Part shown: positions 1 to 10,035 of the stretch, piece after piece
How positions within the stretch are numbered: the stretch's first letter is position 1
How the letters are laid out: the number at the start of each line of letters is the position of its first letter
Source: Chaetoderma sp. LZ-2023a
Taxonomy: Eukaryota; Mollusca; Caudofoveata; Chaetodermatida; Chaetodermatidae
Assembly (NCBI GenBank): GCA_034401795.1
Contig: CM067366.1
Coordinates: forward strand, 83,872,147 to 83,936,146
DNA length: 64,000 bases
Direction: 5' to 3'
Notes under the pieces: model-generated
Database searches by the model: none
Told to the model about the DNA's origin: nothing
The model's input: the letters and a program-made list of their open reading frames with translations, nothing else
Made by a program: the position numbers and the translations under genes

Positions 1-393
1 TTTCGGGATTAAATCGATTATTAGTAATTACATGTAGACAGCTACGGTAGCAATTCTAACACACATGTAAATGTCTCTACAAGCATGACAAGTAGCCTGA
101 AGTAGGATACATGTATGCACACTACATAAATACGTTAACATCTTTCCAAAAGAACAACGAAAACATGTTAGTTACTACACAGTAAGAAATGTTCTGTTGA
201 ATATTTCCAATCAAATTATGTTCAAAATATTTAAATTTTTTATTTTGTTTTGGAAACATTTTAACTTATTTCTGAGCTGTGCTGTACGTACATGTAAATA
301 TCTCGAAGCATTCCTAGAATGAATTTGGAGAGCAGCGGTAATCAGAATTACACTTCTTCAATTCCCAAAAAAAATTAAGAAAATATTTCTTAC
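1..393 (-). other. UNC50 intron, left edge
   Basis: This AT-rich non-coding sequence lies downstream, in gene sense, of the GTAAGA donor at 393. No further UNC50 exon is recognisable before the window edge. Confidence 0.6.
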
Positions 394-647
394 ACTTTCT
401 GTGGTGAAATAAATAGATAAATCATTTGCCACAAAGCATATTCAAAGTCCATTTGACGAATCTTGACCAGGCGGCGGAAGTATTTTGATCGCTTGGCCCT
501 AGCTGTGAGACGTTGTTTATCTGACTGGCTCATTATGTCAACTTCCTGTCTTCTCGGTGGATGCGGCCTGAGAAGGTCATTTGGAGACAGCGGTGGCGTC
601 ATTGGTGGTGACGGAGGAGGTGACATTTTGCTGTGTGAATTCCACAT
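394..647 (-). CDS. UNC50: UNC50 homologue, first visible coding exon (gene continues off the left edge)
   Basis: The exon encodes a proline-rich start followed by AKRSKYFRRLVKIRQMDF and EYALWQMIYLFISPQKV. This matches the conserved N-terminal block of UNC50 just before its first membrane segment (human: RQMDFEFAAWQMLYLFTSPQRV). UNC50 is a multi-pass inner nuclear/Golgi membrane protein needed for assembly or trafficking of some receptors. The coding part ends inside the Val codon at a GTAAGA donor (393-388), as expected for a QKV/Y junction. A TTTTTTCAG acceptor ends at 661, so the exon begins at 660 and an upstream exon must exist. Codons between 660 and the ATG at 645-647 are open, so coding could extend upstream; a later Met (MSPPP) is the other candidate start. 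The remaining transmembrane exons are outside the window. Confidence 0.9.
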
Positions 648-875
648 GATTGCATCAGTACTGAAAAAATTAAAGTCACTTTAGTACACACAACCCACAA
701 ATCATGGACAGACGCACAAATAGAGAAAATGATTACAGCCCATAACAAACAGAAACATGTTCGTTACTACATGTAGCAAATGTTTGGTTGAATATTTTTA
801 ACATAATTAGATTGGAAGACATTGCTGAGTTAGACCAAGAGAAAACTCTCTTTAAAAATGTACCATTTGTTGACG

Positions 876-1110
876 TTTTAATGGTCAAATCTTGTTAAGA
901 AAAATACTTGCTTATTTAATGTCCATTTGCAGTACAAGAGAATAATTTTTTTGAAATTTTCACACTGGAATGACTGGCTCGATTATCGAGCCAGTCATTC
1001 CAGTGGTAAAATTTCAAAAATAGTCTTCTCTTAGACAGTGTATATGGGTATTCCTTAAGCCGAGTGCGGAGGCCAGTTTTGGCTGGCTTTACCAGTAAAT
1101 GGCTTAAACC
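876..1110. repeat. Family A palindromic MITE, copy 1
   Basis: The centre is a near-perfect palindrome, GACTGGCTCGATTATCGAGCCAGTC reading as two arms around 986, flanked by CACTGGAATG/CATTCCAGTG. The outer arms carry the family's CATTTGCAG...CAAGAG and its complement. About fourteen copies of the family occur in the window. Confidence 0.8.
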
Positions 1111-1140
1111 TGACCTGGTCAGTCATTCCAGTGGTAAATA

Positions 1141-1377
1141 TTAACCCTTTAACCCCCAAGTCTGTTCTGAAAAAAATTTTCTATTTTCTCATAAAAATGT
1201 ACATTTGCAGGTCAAGAGAAGGCTTTTTTTAAATTCATGACTAGAATGACTGTCTTGGTTATCGAGTCAATCATTCCTGCAGTAAATTTTCAGAAATAAT
1301 CTTCTCTTGGTCTGTAATTAATTTCTCAAGTCCAATACTGAAGCCGCTTTTGTCCAGTATTAGTGTTAAAAGGTTAA
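1141..1377. repeat. Family A palindromic MITE, copy 2
   Basis: The copy is bounded by TTAA at 1141-1144 and 1374-1377, with TIR starts AACCCTTTAA and (reversed) AACCTTTTAA. The core palindrome is degraded (GACTGTCTTGGTTATCGAGTC). It lies next to copy 1. Confidence 0.75.
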
Positions 1378-1489
1378 GAAACATATTCTAAATTTGCTGA
1401 ATCTAGGTTCATATATGTAGATTTGCATTAAAGTGCACTGTACATCTGATCTTGTGATCAATCTTACAGATCATTGTTACATTTGTAAC

Positions 1490-1990
1490 TCTGATCAAGG
1501 TATCTTCCTCAAACATATTCCAATTCACCTTTCCAGAGTATCCATCTGACGTCATACTCGGCTAAGCGGCGTGTAGAATGACGTCATAATCATTACATCA
1601 TAAATGATTCTATTAGGCCTGTGTTTAAGTCTTAATAGTCTGACACGTTGTACGCATTGTATGTCGCTACTATTTAATAAACATGCTGTTGAACATTATA
1701 GTTACTTGTACAGTTTTCTGGAAATTGATAGTCAGGAAGTTCAGAGGCCAAGCGATCCCAAGCGAGGTATGAGTGGAGCTTACCTAGAGATGGGCGGGGC
1801 ATAGCTAAAAATGGAAAGGTCCATTGGCAGAGCCAATGGAGTTGTGAAACTAACAGATTCGAAAATAGTAGCAAATTCGTCTTTTGATAAATGATTTTGA
1901 AAATGGCCCCAGGTGGCTGATGGCTGATGTACTTCGACTTTCGAATCATAGTCAATTTTCATACATTCTTCCTCATACTTACTCTAGTAA
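1490..1990 (+). repeat. Family B dispersed repeat, copy 1
   Basis: The blocks TTTTCTGGAAATTGATAG, GATGGGCGGGGCATAGC and AAATGGAAAGGTCCATTGG are shared with copies near 2.45-2.96, 47.75-48.1, 50.3-50.6 and 55.08-55.4 kb. Several CATCATA/TGACGTCAT motifs precede them. No coding potential is visible. Confidence 0.7.
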
Positions 1991-2449
1991 GTTCCTATTA
2001 AGATTCAAACCGATCCTTGTTAAAGGCAGGTTTTAGTTTATTCATCAACGCGAAGTACATGTATGGATTGTATTACATGTACATTGTGTACGTGATCATA
2101 CATACACTACATGTAGGAATTGCCAATTCCTTATGTACATGAAGTCTGATATATGTATGTTATTTATAAACCACTAATATACATGTATATTCAATATTAT
2201 TTATCCTCGAGGATAAAGAACGAAAACTGACAATGCAGGAACAGAACGGCACCTGCTCCCATACCAGGTCCTGGGAACGATGGGGTCCGTGTTAATGTGA
2301 CCACAGAAGAGGAACAAAGCAAAATAGTAAGAGAAAATCAGTGAAATGGATGAACGCAAATGCAGAAAACAGAATATTATACTATTTAAGGTCAACTGAC
2401 AAAAGGAGATGACAACATCAAGATGGTGAATCAACTGCAGGAGGTTCAA

Positions 2450-2960
2450 TTCACCTTTCCAGAGTACCCACCCATCATATGACATCATACTGAACTGCGT
2501 GATGTGTACAATGACATCATAATGAATGACGTCATGAATGACGTCGATAAGTAGGTCACGAATGCATATTTGAAGACGGTCTATGCTTTGTTGTACAAAT
2601 TGTTTGCTTTTACTATTTAATAAATATTCTGTTGACTATTTTGAAACTAATTTGATTGGGCGATGTTGCTGCCATAGGCAGCAACAGCAACCAAGTCAAA
2701 TTAGTTACAAAATATTCAACAGCTTCCCTGTATAGTTTTCTGGAAATTGATAGCTAGGGCATTTGGAGATCGATCAATCCCAACACAGCGAGATGTGGGT
2801 GGAGCTTAGCTAGTGATGGGCGGGGCATAGCTAAAAATGGAAAGGTCCATTGAGCACAGTAGCTGAATTTACCAGACCAATGCTCCTGGGTGGTGAGAAA
2901 CCAAGAGCCAGGCTTTGCCATGAGAGGCGAGCGATCACTCCCACTCACCTCTGCACACAC
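2450..2960 (+). repeat. Family B dispersed repeat, copy 2, with intact core palindrome
   Basis: It contains the same blocks as copy 1 plus a hairpin-forming core at about 2628-2722: TATTTTGAAACTAATTTGA, then GTTGCTGCC/GGCAGCAAC, then the inverse arm ending AAATATTCAACAG. The shared GGCGGGGCATAGC block is at about 2821-2833. Confidence 0.75.
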
Positions 2961-3249
2961 ATGCTAGATTTCAGATGAGCTGTTGGTCACTTGCCCGAAA
3001 TTATGATATTCATAGTGTGTACATTGTACCATCAAAATTGCCTAAAAATTGCTATATATACAGAAAAGTCTCATGTAACCACTCGCCTAGATCACTTGCC
3101 TGGCAAATTTCAGGAGAGCTCTTTGTAGCTCATCTGTGACTTCCTCATGGCAAAGCCTGAAGACCACTACAGGTTTCAATAAGCAATATAGATTCAACCA
3201 AGATTTTGCAGAATTAAATGGCTTGCCTGTCTCCTATTTGTCACAGTGG

Positions 3250-3860
3250 CATTGTCCTTTGACCTTGTGACCTCAGTGTTATCATGCTGCTGCCAAACAT
3301 ATACATGTACATGTATTATTATATAGGTAACCATGTATTCAAGTTTAGTTCCAATAGGATTTTCCAATCCTGAAATATAAACGATTTGATAAATGGAAAA
3401 AAGTTGAAAAAGCAGAGGTCACATAGCAATATTAAAATGGCCCTGACCTTTGACCTAATGAGCTCACTATCAACAGGATGCCTCGATATGGTATGTGAAA
3501 CCATGTGGCCAAGTTTGGTTCCAGTAGGATTAAGCAATCCTAAAACATATGGTAACCAAAAGACCCTAATATTGGAGATACATGGACAGAGGTCAAATAT
3601 CAAGGCTATGACGACCTTGACCTTGGATCTAGTGATGTTACTATCAGCACGCAGTTTCCTTATTTTATTGGGGACCGTGTGCTCAAGGTTAGTTCTGGTA
3701 ATATGTACATTGTGTATATGATTTGCTAAACGGAAAAACTTAAAGTTGAAAAGCAGAGGTAAAATAGCAAGGTTAGAATTACCTTGAACTTGTGTTCCAT
3801 TAAGGCTATGCAATCCCGAAATACAACCAAAAAATCTTTGCTAAGCATAAAAACCTAACA
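3250..3860 (+). repeat. Degenerate tandem repeat of about 170 bp, four units
   Basis: Unit starts are near 3250, 3435, 3600 and 3775. Each begins with a (GA)CCTTTGACCT-like block followed by CCAAGTTTGGTTCCAGTAGGA-like and GCAATCCTAAAA-like blocks. Translation gives no recognisable protein. The units are clearly homologous but diverged. Confidence 0.65.
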
Positions 3861-3879
3861 TTGAATAATAACGGATCGA

Positions 3880-5975
3880 GGTGCCGCTCAGAGACAATGA
3901 GAGTATTCTGCTACAATGCATTTGTAGGTCACCATGGAGCAATAGTGAAAATTACGTAAAGGTTAGATTCACACAGACTGAGCAAGCATCAGAATCCAAG
4001 CACAGCTATACCATTATGCTAGGTGATTTCAATCATCCTGAAATCAACTGGAGGATCTGCAGCTTCACATCTGGCACTAACCATCCCACAAACTTGTTTC
4101 TTGAAACAGTGAGAAATTCATTTCTACACCAACATGGTAAGCATCCAACCCACCGCAGACGTAACCAGAAACCTACCACTATAGATCTAGTAATGACAAA
4201 TGAAGAGAATATGGTAGGAGAGATCTTTCACCTATCACATTTAGGAAAGAGTCATCACATGTGTCTTTTATTCACATTGAATTGCTATGCACAAGCTACG
4301 GGTGTAGTACATGAACCAAGACTATGAAACAAAAGTTACATGTAACATACAATAAAGGTGATTATGACAAGCTCCGAAATATTCTGGCTGAAACTGATTG
4401 GGACAATGAGCTGGATGACTTGAACACAGAAGAGACATGGGGTATCATCAAGACCAATATCTTATATGGCATCGCTAAGTGGCAAGTGCCCAATGCATGG
4501 CCATGGATGACCACCACACGTAAGACCAAATTAAGGAATAAATGACTTGCTTTCACGACGTTCAGAACAACACGCAATGAACAAGCCTACAGGACAGTTA
4601 AATGTTGAAAGCAGCTGAAGTGGGAGGTACGAAAGACGAAATATTATTACGAGCAAAAGTTTGCACCAAAGTCTGAAACTAACCGGAAGGCCTGCTATAG
4701 ATACATATTAAATCCAAATTAAAGGCAACTTTATTCAGCCGCAAAGATACAAAATACATTCCTCACCTGCCCGACACCACATCAGTAGACCACTAAGAAG
4801 CAATCATCAGCAAAGATGCCTAGACAAATTATCAGTCTCCAAGTCTCAAGGCCCAGATGGACTGCATCCCAAAGTTTTAAAAGTGGCCAGCATAATCGCC
4901 GGTAAACCATTATCCCTACTGTTCAATAGCTCCCTTAATGAGGAGATTACCATGCGACTGGAAGATGGGACAGATAACACCAACATTCAAAAGGGAGAAG
5001 AAATCAACAGCCTGCAATTACATGAATAGACCTCTGTCAGTTTAGCATGGACCGTCATCTTCAAAATTATACACTTATTCATCAGAGATGCACTTAAATA
5101 CACCATAAGTCCGACTACTACGTTGTGTCAGCACAGCTTTCTAAATGGGCTTTCCTGCATTACACAAAGTCTGTTGGACACCCTGGATTTCTGTACTCAA
5201 GCTGTGGATAATGGCGAGGCAGTAGATGCTATCTACCTCGATTTTGCCAAGGCATTCGACACTGTGCCAGAACAAAGATTGATATAATAACACATTCAGA
5301 AACAATGGCGTCAGTGGTGAAGCCAGCTAATCACCATTGCTTAGTGGGATACCCCAGGGAAGTGTTTTGGGGCCAGAACTGTTCGTTTGCTTTATTAACA
5401 TGCCACACATTGTCCACAACTTAGTCAATATGTTTGCTGACGATCCTAAGCTACTTTCATGAATTGCTACAACAGAAGACCACGACCAATTAGCCCTAGA
5501 ATACCGTAAAAGGATGGGCAGAGACCTGGCAAATGTGATTTAATGCGTCCAAATGCAAAGTAATGCATTTGGGTAGATCAAATGCGAGATCAATGGTTAC
5601 CATGACAGAGAACAGCCAGATCACTCTATAAGACACAACCTGCGAACCTTTAGGATCTGGCCATTTACATTGATGATAATCTAAAATTCAGAGAACATGT
5701 GGCGACAGCAGTCAGCAAAGTCAACAAGATCCTTGGTATGATCAATACATGTACGAAGAATAGATCCTTTGTCTGCCTGAAGGCCAACAAAAAGCCTAGT
5801 GAGACAACATCTAGAATATGGAAATGTTGGTATAGTCCCCTCTGTACAAAAAAGTATCTGGCTAATCGAGAATGTCGAGCAAAAAACGTATGGCAGGCCT
5901 GAAAGATAGCCCATATGAAAACCACTTGAAGGCCGCCAAGTTTGATGACATAATGGAGATTTACAAGTACATTCA
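3880..5975 (+). mobile_element. Decayed CR1-like LINE, endonuclease plus reverse transcriptase
   Basis: An endonuclease/exonuclease/phosphatase-type segment at 3881-4327 has the motif MLGDFNHPEINW and later KPTTIDLVMTNEENMV. Reverse transcriptase pieces follow in shifting frames: AIYLDFAKAFDTVP near 5235-5275, [10 protein letters not shown] near 5355-5385, FADDPKLL near 5430-5455 for the usual YADD box, and FREHVATAVSKVNKILGM near 5690-5740. Many stops and frameshifts show a long-dead copy. The endonuclease-RT order and the GSVLGP motif fit the CR1/Daphne group. The end near 5975 abuts a Penelope-type fragment on the other strand. Confidence 0.85.
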
Positions 5976-6243
5976 TGTAGGCTTGCACGATTTTTGCTTT
6001 GAAATCGGTTGATGCTTGTAGATTTCTATGGCCTCTTTAACCTTCCGTTTGAATAAGTTGGTCTCAATGTTGATGACCGAGACACTGCTGGCGGGGATGA
6101 CGTGGTTAGTGGATACTGTATGTTCTGCCACAGCCGAGTTGGAATTGATTTTAAGATGTTCTTTGACTCTGGTGCTGAGAGGCCTTTTGGTTTCGCCTAT
6201 GTATGTCCCCTCACATTGGTCACATTCGATCTTGTAGATGACT
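5973..6243 (-). mobile_element. Penelope-like element fragment: GIY-YIG endonuclease
   Basis: The minus frame encodes GVIYKIECDQCEGTYIGETK followed by RPLSTRVKEH and later AVAEHTVSTNH. This is the GIY-YIG nuclease fold as found at the C-terminus of Penelope-like retroelements: a Cys pair inside the motif, YIGET, and a downstream Arg and Glu-His. Residues before GVIYKI do not look like Penelope RT, so only the endonuclease end survives in this orientation. The frame ends at a stop at 5973. No RT domain is present nearby. The frame continues open to 6461 without recognisable homology. Confidence 0.85.
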
Positions 6244-6363
6244 CCAGAGCGTTCATCCAACCATAAACAGAGACGAGGGCTACTGTATATCAGCAGTCTA
6301 CCAGTCCATGCTGTCACGTGACTCCACAAGATCTGACCAGAGTGACGTTGCCAGCGACCGTCA

Positions 6364-6412
6364 GTTAGTGCTGAAGAAGTGACCGAGACGGTCACGAAAG
6401 TTACACTCAAAC
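6364..6412 (+). ncRNA. Hammerhead-ribozyme-like motif (Penelope type, minimal helix III)
   Basis: Parts read in order: stem I strand GTTAGTG (6364-6370), core CTGAAGA (6371-6377), one extra A, stem II GTGACC/GGTCAC (6379-6384 and 6390-6395, six perfect pairs, GAGAC loop), GAAA (6396-6399), then AGTT with the A shared as 15.1, A6403 as the predicted cleavage nucleotide, and CACTCAAAC (6404-6412) closing stem I with a two-base bulge. Penelope-like elements are known to carry type I hammerheads with very short helix III. The extra A beside stem II is a deviation. Activity is inferred, not shown. Confidence 0.4.
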
Positions 6413-6461
6413 AATTTCTACATCCCGGAGAGGTAACTAATTTTTCCTTGTTATGAATCAT

Positions 6462-7874
6462 CCTGGGATCGGGACCAACTTTTTCAGAAATATGAGACTG
6501 TATATGTTATCACCAAAAACAGGATGCCATTGTTTTTGCTTGTTAAGAGGTACATCACAGTCATAGGGGAGAGGAGGTAGTTTTTAATCGCTTAAGGAAT
6601 CGTGGTATTTCTCCTTGTTCTAAGAATAGTTTCAGTGCACAATCATATGTCAAATGGAAGGTTATAATATTGTCAAACACTGTAAACTGTCTGTGTCCAC
6701 CTCAGCATACTGATATAGAATTAATAATTACTGAAATAATGCAACACAATGGAGGCAGTTTTCAATCGGTGGCGGTAGTTTTCAATCACTTGCTGTTTTT
6801 ATTTTTATTTTAACGTTGCAAGTATAAATCGTGTTTTACTATTTCATTAATATATGCGGCGTGTGTTATCGTTTAAGCTTTTAAGCTTACCTAAATTATT
6901 TGCTCTTCTGGCAGCATTCAAATCATTTCTTACTGCAGTGATAAGCAAATAAGTGAGTCTATCTAAGCACAGGTAACAATCATCAAATAATCTGAGTGCC
7001 ATCTTGGAGAATACAGCAAAGGTTTTATTTAGAATTTATAAAAGATAGCTTGCTAATATTATTTAATCATAACAAGAATTATAATGTGACTGGAATAATT
7101 AGAATTTTGGTATTTCTCATCGGGCGATTGAAAACTGCGTCTATTATTTGATGACTTTAACTGAAGGTTCATTTCATACAAAATCAATCGCAGAATTAAA
7201 ATGGCATTATTCAATCAAAGATTAGGCATCAAATGGTTGCTTAATTCATTCTTTTGAAGCAACCATATGTAAAATTTTGTGTATTTTACCGTTTGTCTTT
7301 ACTGAAGCATTTATATGACTGCTGTCTCTTTTAAAACACATTATTTAACAAGGCAAATTATTCACCTAAAATGGTGGTGGTTCTACTTAAATAGCTTGAT
7401 ATTAATAATAATCAATTGCACAGTGAAAATGTTTTTGCTAAGCACTAAGAATAAACAATAAAAAGTATATAAATGTAGTGTGAGTCCTTTTATAATTTTA
7501 CTGTTAATTTTGAGTGTCTAAAATAGCCTGATTGAAAATACCCTCCACTAACGTAAGTGTCATTAGGCACTGTTTTGAAATTTAGCTTTCAGGGATTTTC
7601 CTCTAATTTGCGCTGATTGAGGGATAAATTCACTAAGAACTTAAACCAAATTAGATTTTTTATATCGTATTAATTTCTAATCATAATCATAACATATACA
7701 GCTTTGTAGGACATTGTATCCTATTTATTAGGTGTGTAGACATTTCGGCAGCCAACCATTTTCGGCAGCTTGGAGTACATTTTCGGCAGCCCGTTTTTGG
7801 CAGCCTAGATTAGTGTGTGGTTTATTATTATCCCTGTGTTACCTATATGTTACCGTATATCTATGTCGCTTTAA
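6462..7874. other. Non-coding AT-rich stretch
   Basis: No gene or clear element is seen. Around 7740-7805 the words TTTCGGCAGC, TTTTCGGCAGC and TTTTTGGCAGC recur four times in about 65 bp. Confidence 0.5.
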
Positions 7875-7959
7875 CAGAGTCGATATAACAGTATTATATA
7901 CTAATACTATACGTGTGTATTATATAGTAATAGTATATATTTCTGTTATATCGACTCTG
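7875..7959. repeat. 85-bp inverted repeat (hairpin)
   Basis: The left arm CAGAGTCGATATAACAG (7875-7891) is perfectly complementary to CTGTTATATCGACTCTG (7943-7959), with further partial pairing of TATTATATACTAATAC-like inner arms. It could be a small MITE or an extruding palindrome. Confidence 0.75.
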
Positions 7960-8289
7960 ATAGTCTGAAATCCATACCTAATTACCACTAATTGCTGGTT
8001 GACAAATTGTATTATATTTGTTTTTTCAGCCATGCCAACTCTAAGAGCAAAACGAACTAAGAGTCAGGTGCTGCGATGAAAGTCAAGCGCTGTGACGAAG
8101 ATTAGGCCTACTGTTGCGAAGCTGTGAAATATAATTTCATGTTATTTTGAAATAAAGACGTAGGACTATATCGATCATTCTTTAATAAAGTGGTTACAAA
8201 TTTCAGTTCAATTGTATGTTATTAACTGGCTATGGCAAAAAAAATATTCTAGAATATTTAATGCTTAACATAATATTTGAAAAGCTAAT

Positions 8290-9480
8290 TCAATGAATTT
8301 GGTGATGAGCTACATTATCTGAGTCATTTTTTGGATTACATAGTTTGTCTAGAGCTCGATAATTATAGTATACTGGATGTTGAATAAATAGTTTATCTAG
8401 TCTGGTTTTAAAACTATTTAGAAATGTAGCTTCAACAACTTCAGGCGTCAGGAAGTTCCATCCGTCTATGACACGGTTAGAGAAAAAGCTTTGTCTGAGG
8501 GATGTATTTGCTCTTGGTTTTAATAATGTAAATTTATGACCTCTAGTTCTCTTTCTTGGATGGATAAATAGAAGTTTCCTAGAGTCCACAGTATACAGGT
8601 TAAGCATGTACTTATAGACATGTATAAGATCCCCTCTTATTCGTCTGTACAGTACTTATACTTACTTATACTTTTCATATACTACCATTATAGGCAAAAT
8701 GCCTGTAGATAGATGGCGACTACATTATGCTTATTGCTTAGTTAATTTGTTTCGAGGTAAAGGAAAGATAATGATTGTGTACTGGCTCTTGTGTATACAA
8801 AAAATCTGACCAAAATGAATCCAGTTTATTTTTGAAGATATTTAGGCTTACGGAACTAACTACTTCATTTGGTAAGCTATTCCAACTATTCGTAATTCGG
8901 TTTGCAAAAAAGTTCTGCCTAATTAGTTTGTTACTTCGGCTCTTAGTGAGTTTAAAATTATGTCCTCGAGTGATGCTTAGTTTGTCTATCTCCAAGAATG
9001 GGCACTGAACACGATAAAGGCCATGAATGTATTTGTAAGTTTGAATCATATCCCCACGTGATCGACGGTAATAGAGAGATGGTAGATTCAGATATTTTAA
9101 CCGGTCTAAATAAGTATAATTTCTTATTGAGGGTATCATTTTAGTTGCTCTTCGCTGCACATTTTCTAGTGTTAGACTGTCTTTTTTTAACATGGGAGTC
9201 CATGGACCGTTCCCGTATTCAAGTATAGGTCTAACTAGCGAAGTGTACAGCCTTACTAGAGTTGACGAGTCTAAATGGGTGAGAGACCTTCTTATCAGTC
9301 CTAAGATCTTATTAGCTTTTGATACTTGGATTTGACAATGGATGCTAAATTTTAGTTGGTTGTCTACATTCAGACCTAAATCCTTTAGTACACTTGGTAG
9401 TTCTAAATATTCTAATCTTGCCTGGTAATTTAGATTTTTTAAGTTGGGCACCATTTTCGTAGCTCGTCTCTGAATTTATT
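8290..9480 (-). mobile_element. CR1-like LINE, RT C-terminal remnant, split by a related LINE
   Basis: Reading on the minus strand, IQRRATKMVPNLKNLNYQAR starts near 9474 and runs to LELPS near 9393. The matching continuation, YRRIRGDLIHVYKYMLN to LNSFKTRLDKLF, resumes at about 8648 and ends at 8290. Both halves belong to the conserved tail after the CR1 RT domain. The break is filled by a separate copy of a related element (8652-9387). Stops lie immediately upstream of 9474, so the outer copy is 5'-truncated or decayed there. Confidence 0.8.
8652..9387 (-). mobile_element. CR1-like LINE, 5'-truncated copy inserted into its relative
   Basis: An open frame encodes KDLGLNVDNQLKFSIHCQI, ANKILGLIRRSLTHLDSST, VRPILEYGNGPWTP, QRRATKMIPSIRNYTYLDRL and WNSLPNEVVSSVSLNIFKNK, which is the RT thumb and C-terminal tail of CR1-type elements. 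The 3' part contains GGCATTTTGCCTATAATGG and ends in AAGTATAAGTAAGTATAAG repeats, a typical short tandem 3' tail. GTACA is present on both sides (8647-8651 and 9388-9392), a likely 5-bp target-site duplication. The frame from 9387 to about 8740 is open, so this is a younger insertion than its host copy. Confidence 0.85.
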
Positions 9481-9975
9481 AAATTAATTGCAATTTCTGT
9501 CTATGCCCTCCGAAACTGGATTCTCAACGCTGTGATATTTGATATTTTTATCACGGAAACATATCACAAAAAGACATAAATGTTAAAACGTCGTCACACT
9601 TTTAATATTTGGTCAAACCTGGCCTATTCAGTATTAAATTCGGTATAGTGTAGATACATTTTGTAGTTGATTATGTGTATAAAGTCTCAGATAAGTAAAT
9701 ATTTTCAGATTTTCTCAAAGTTTGATACGTAAACGATGATATGTTCTTATTATTGTCGCGTCGTGTCTTGAGTAGATCCCGTCTCTCGGAACTAATTTCC
9801 AGTAGACGAAACTCCTTGCGTAGAAGTTTACAGAGATTTTTTCAACAAGATTCGATCTGGGAATGCCAATCTGACAACATCGTGTCTCACAAGCTCTGAC
9901 TAGTATTAGGTTGTCTGGCATTGTTGCAGTTTTGTATTGAAATATTTGTTTGAGTTTGTATTTGTATGATATCTG
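9481..9975. other. Non-coding stretch upstream of the nested LINE pair
   Basis: No protein homology is recognised. The plus-strand end (9900-9978) may be the 5' leader of the Tx1/L1-like LINE whose ORF1 start is proposed at 9979. Confidence 0.4.
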
Positions 9976-9978
9976 AAA

Positions 9979-10035
9979 ATGGGGAAAAGTTCAAGCGAAT
10001 CTAAAAAACAGAAGAAGAGCAAAAAACCCGCAGGA
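9979..10035 (+). pseudogene. Possible ORF1 start of the Tx1/L1-like LINE
   Basis: The first codons give MGKSSSESKKQKKSKKPAG, a lysine/serine-rich basic start unlike the linker region of the I/Jockey-like LINE that follows. It would suit the basic N-terminus of an L1/Tx1-type ORF1 whose body continues after 12567. This reading is an inference; the stretch could instead belong to the downstream LINE. Confidence 0.3.

Noticed and set aside
3319-3813. 164-codon minus frame and 111-codon plus frame
   Set aside because: They run across the 170-bp tandem repeat and do not resemble any protein.
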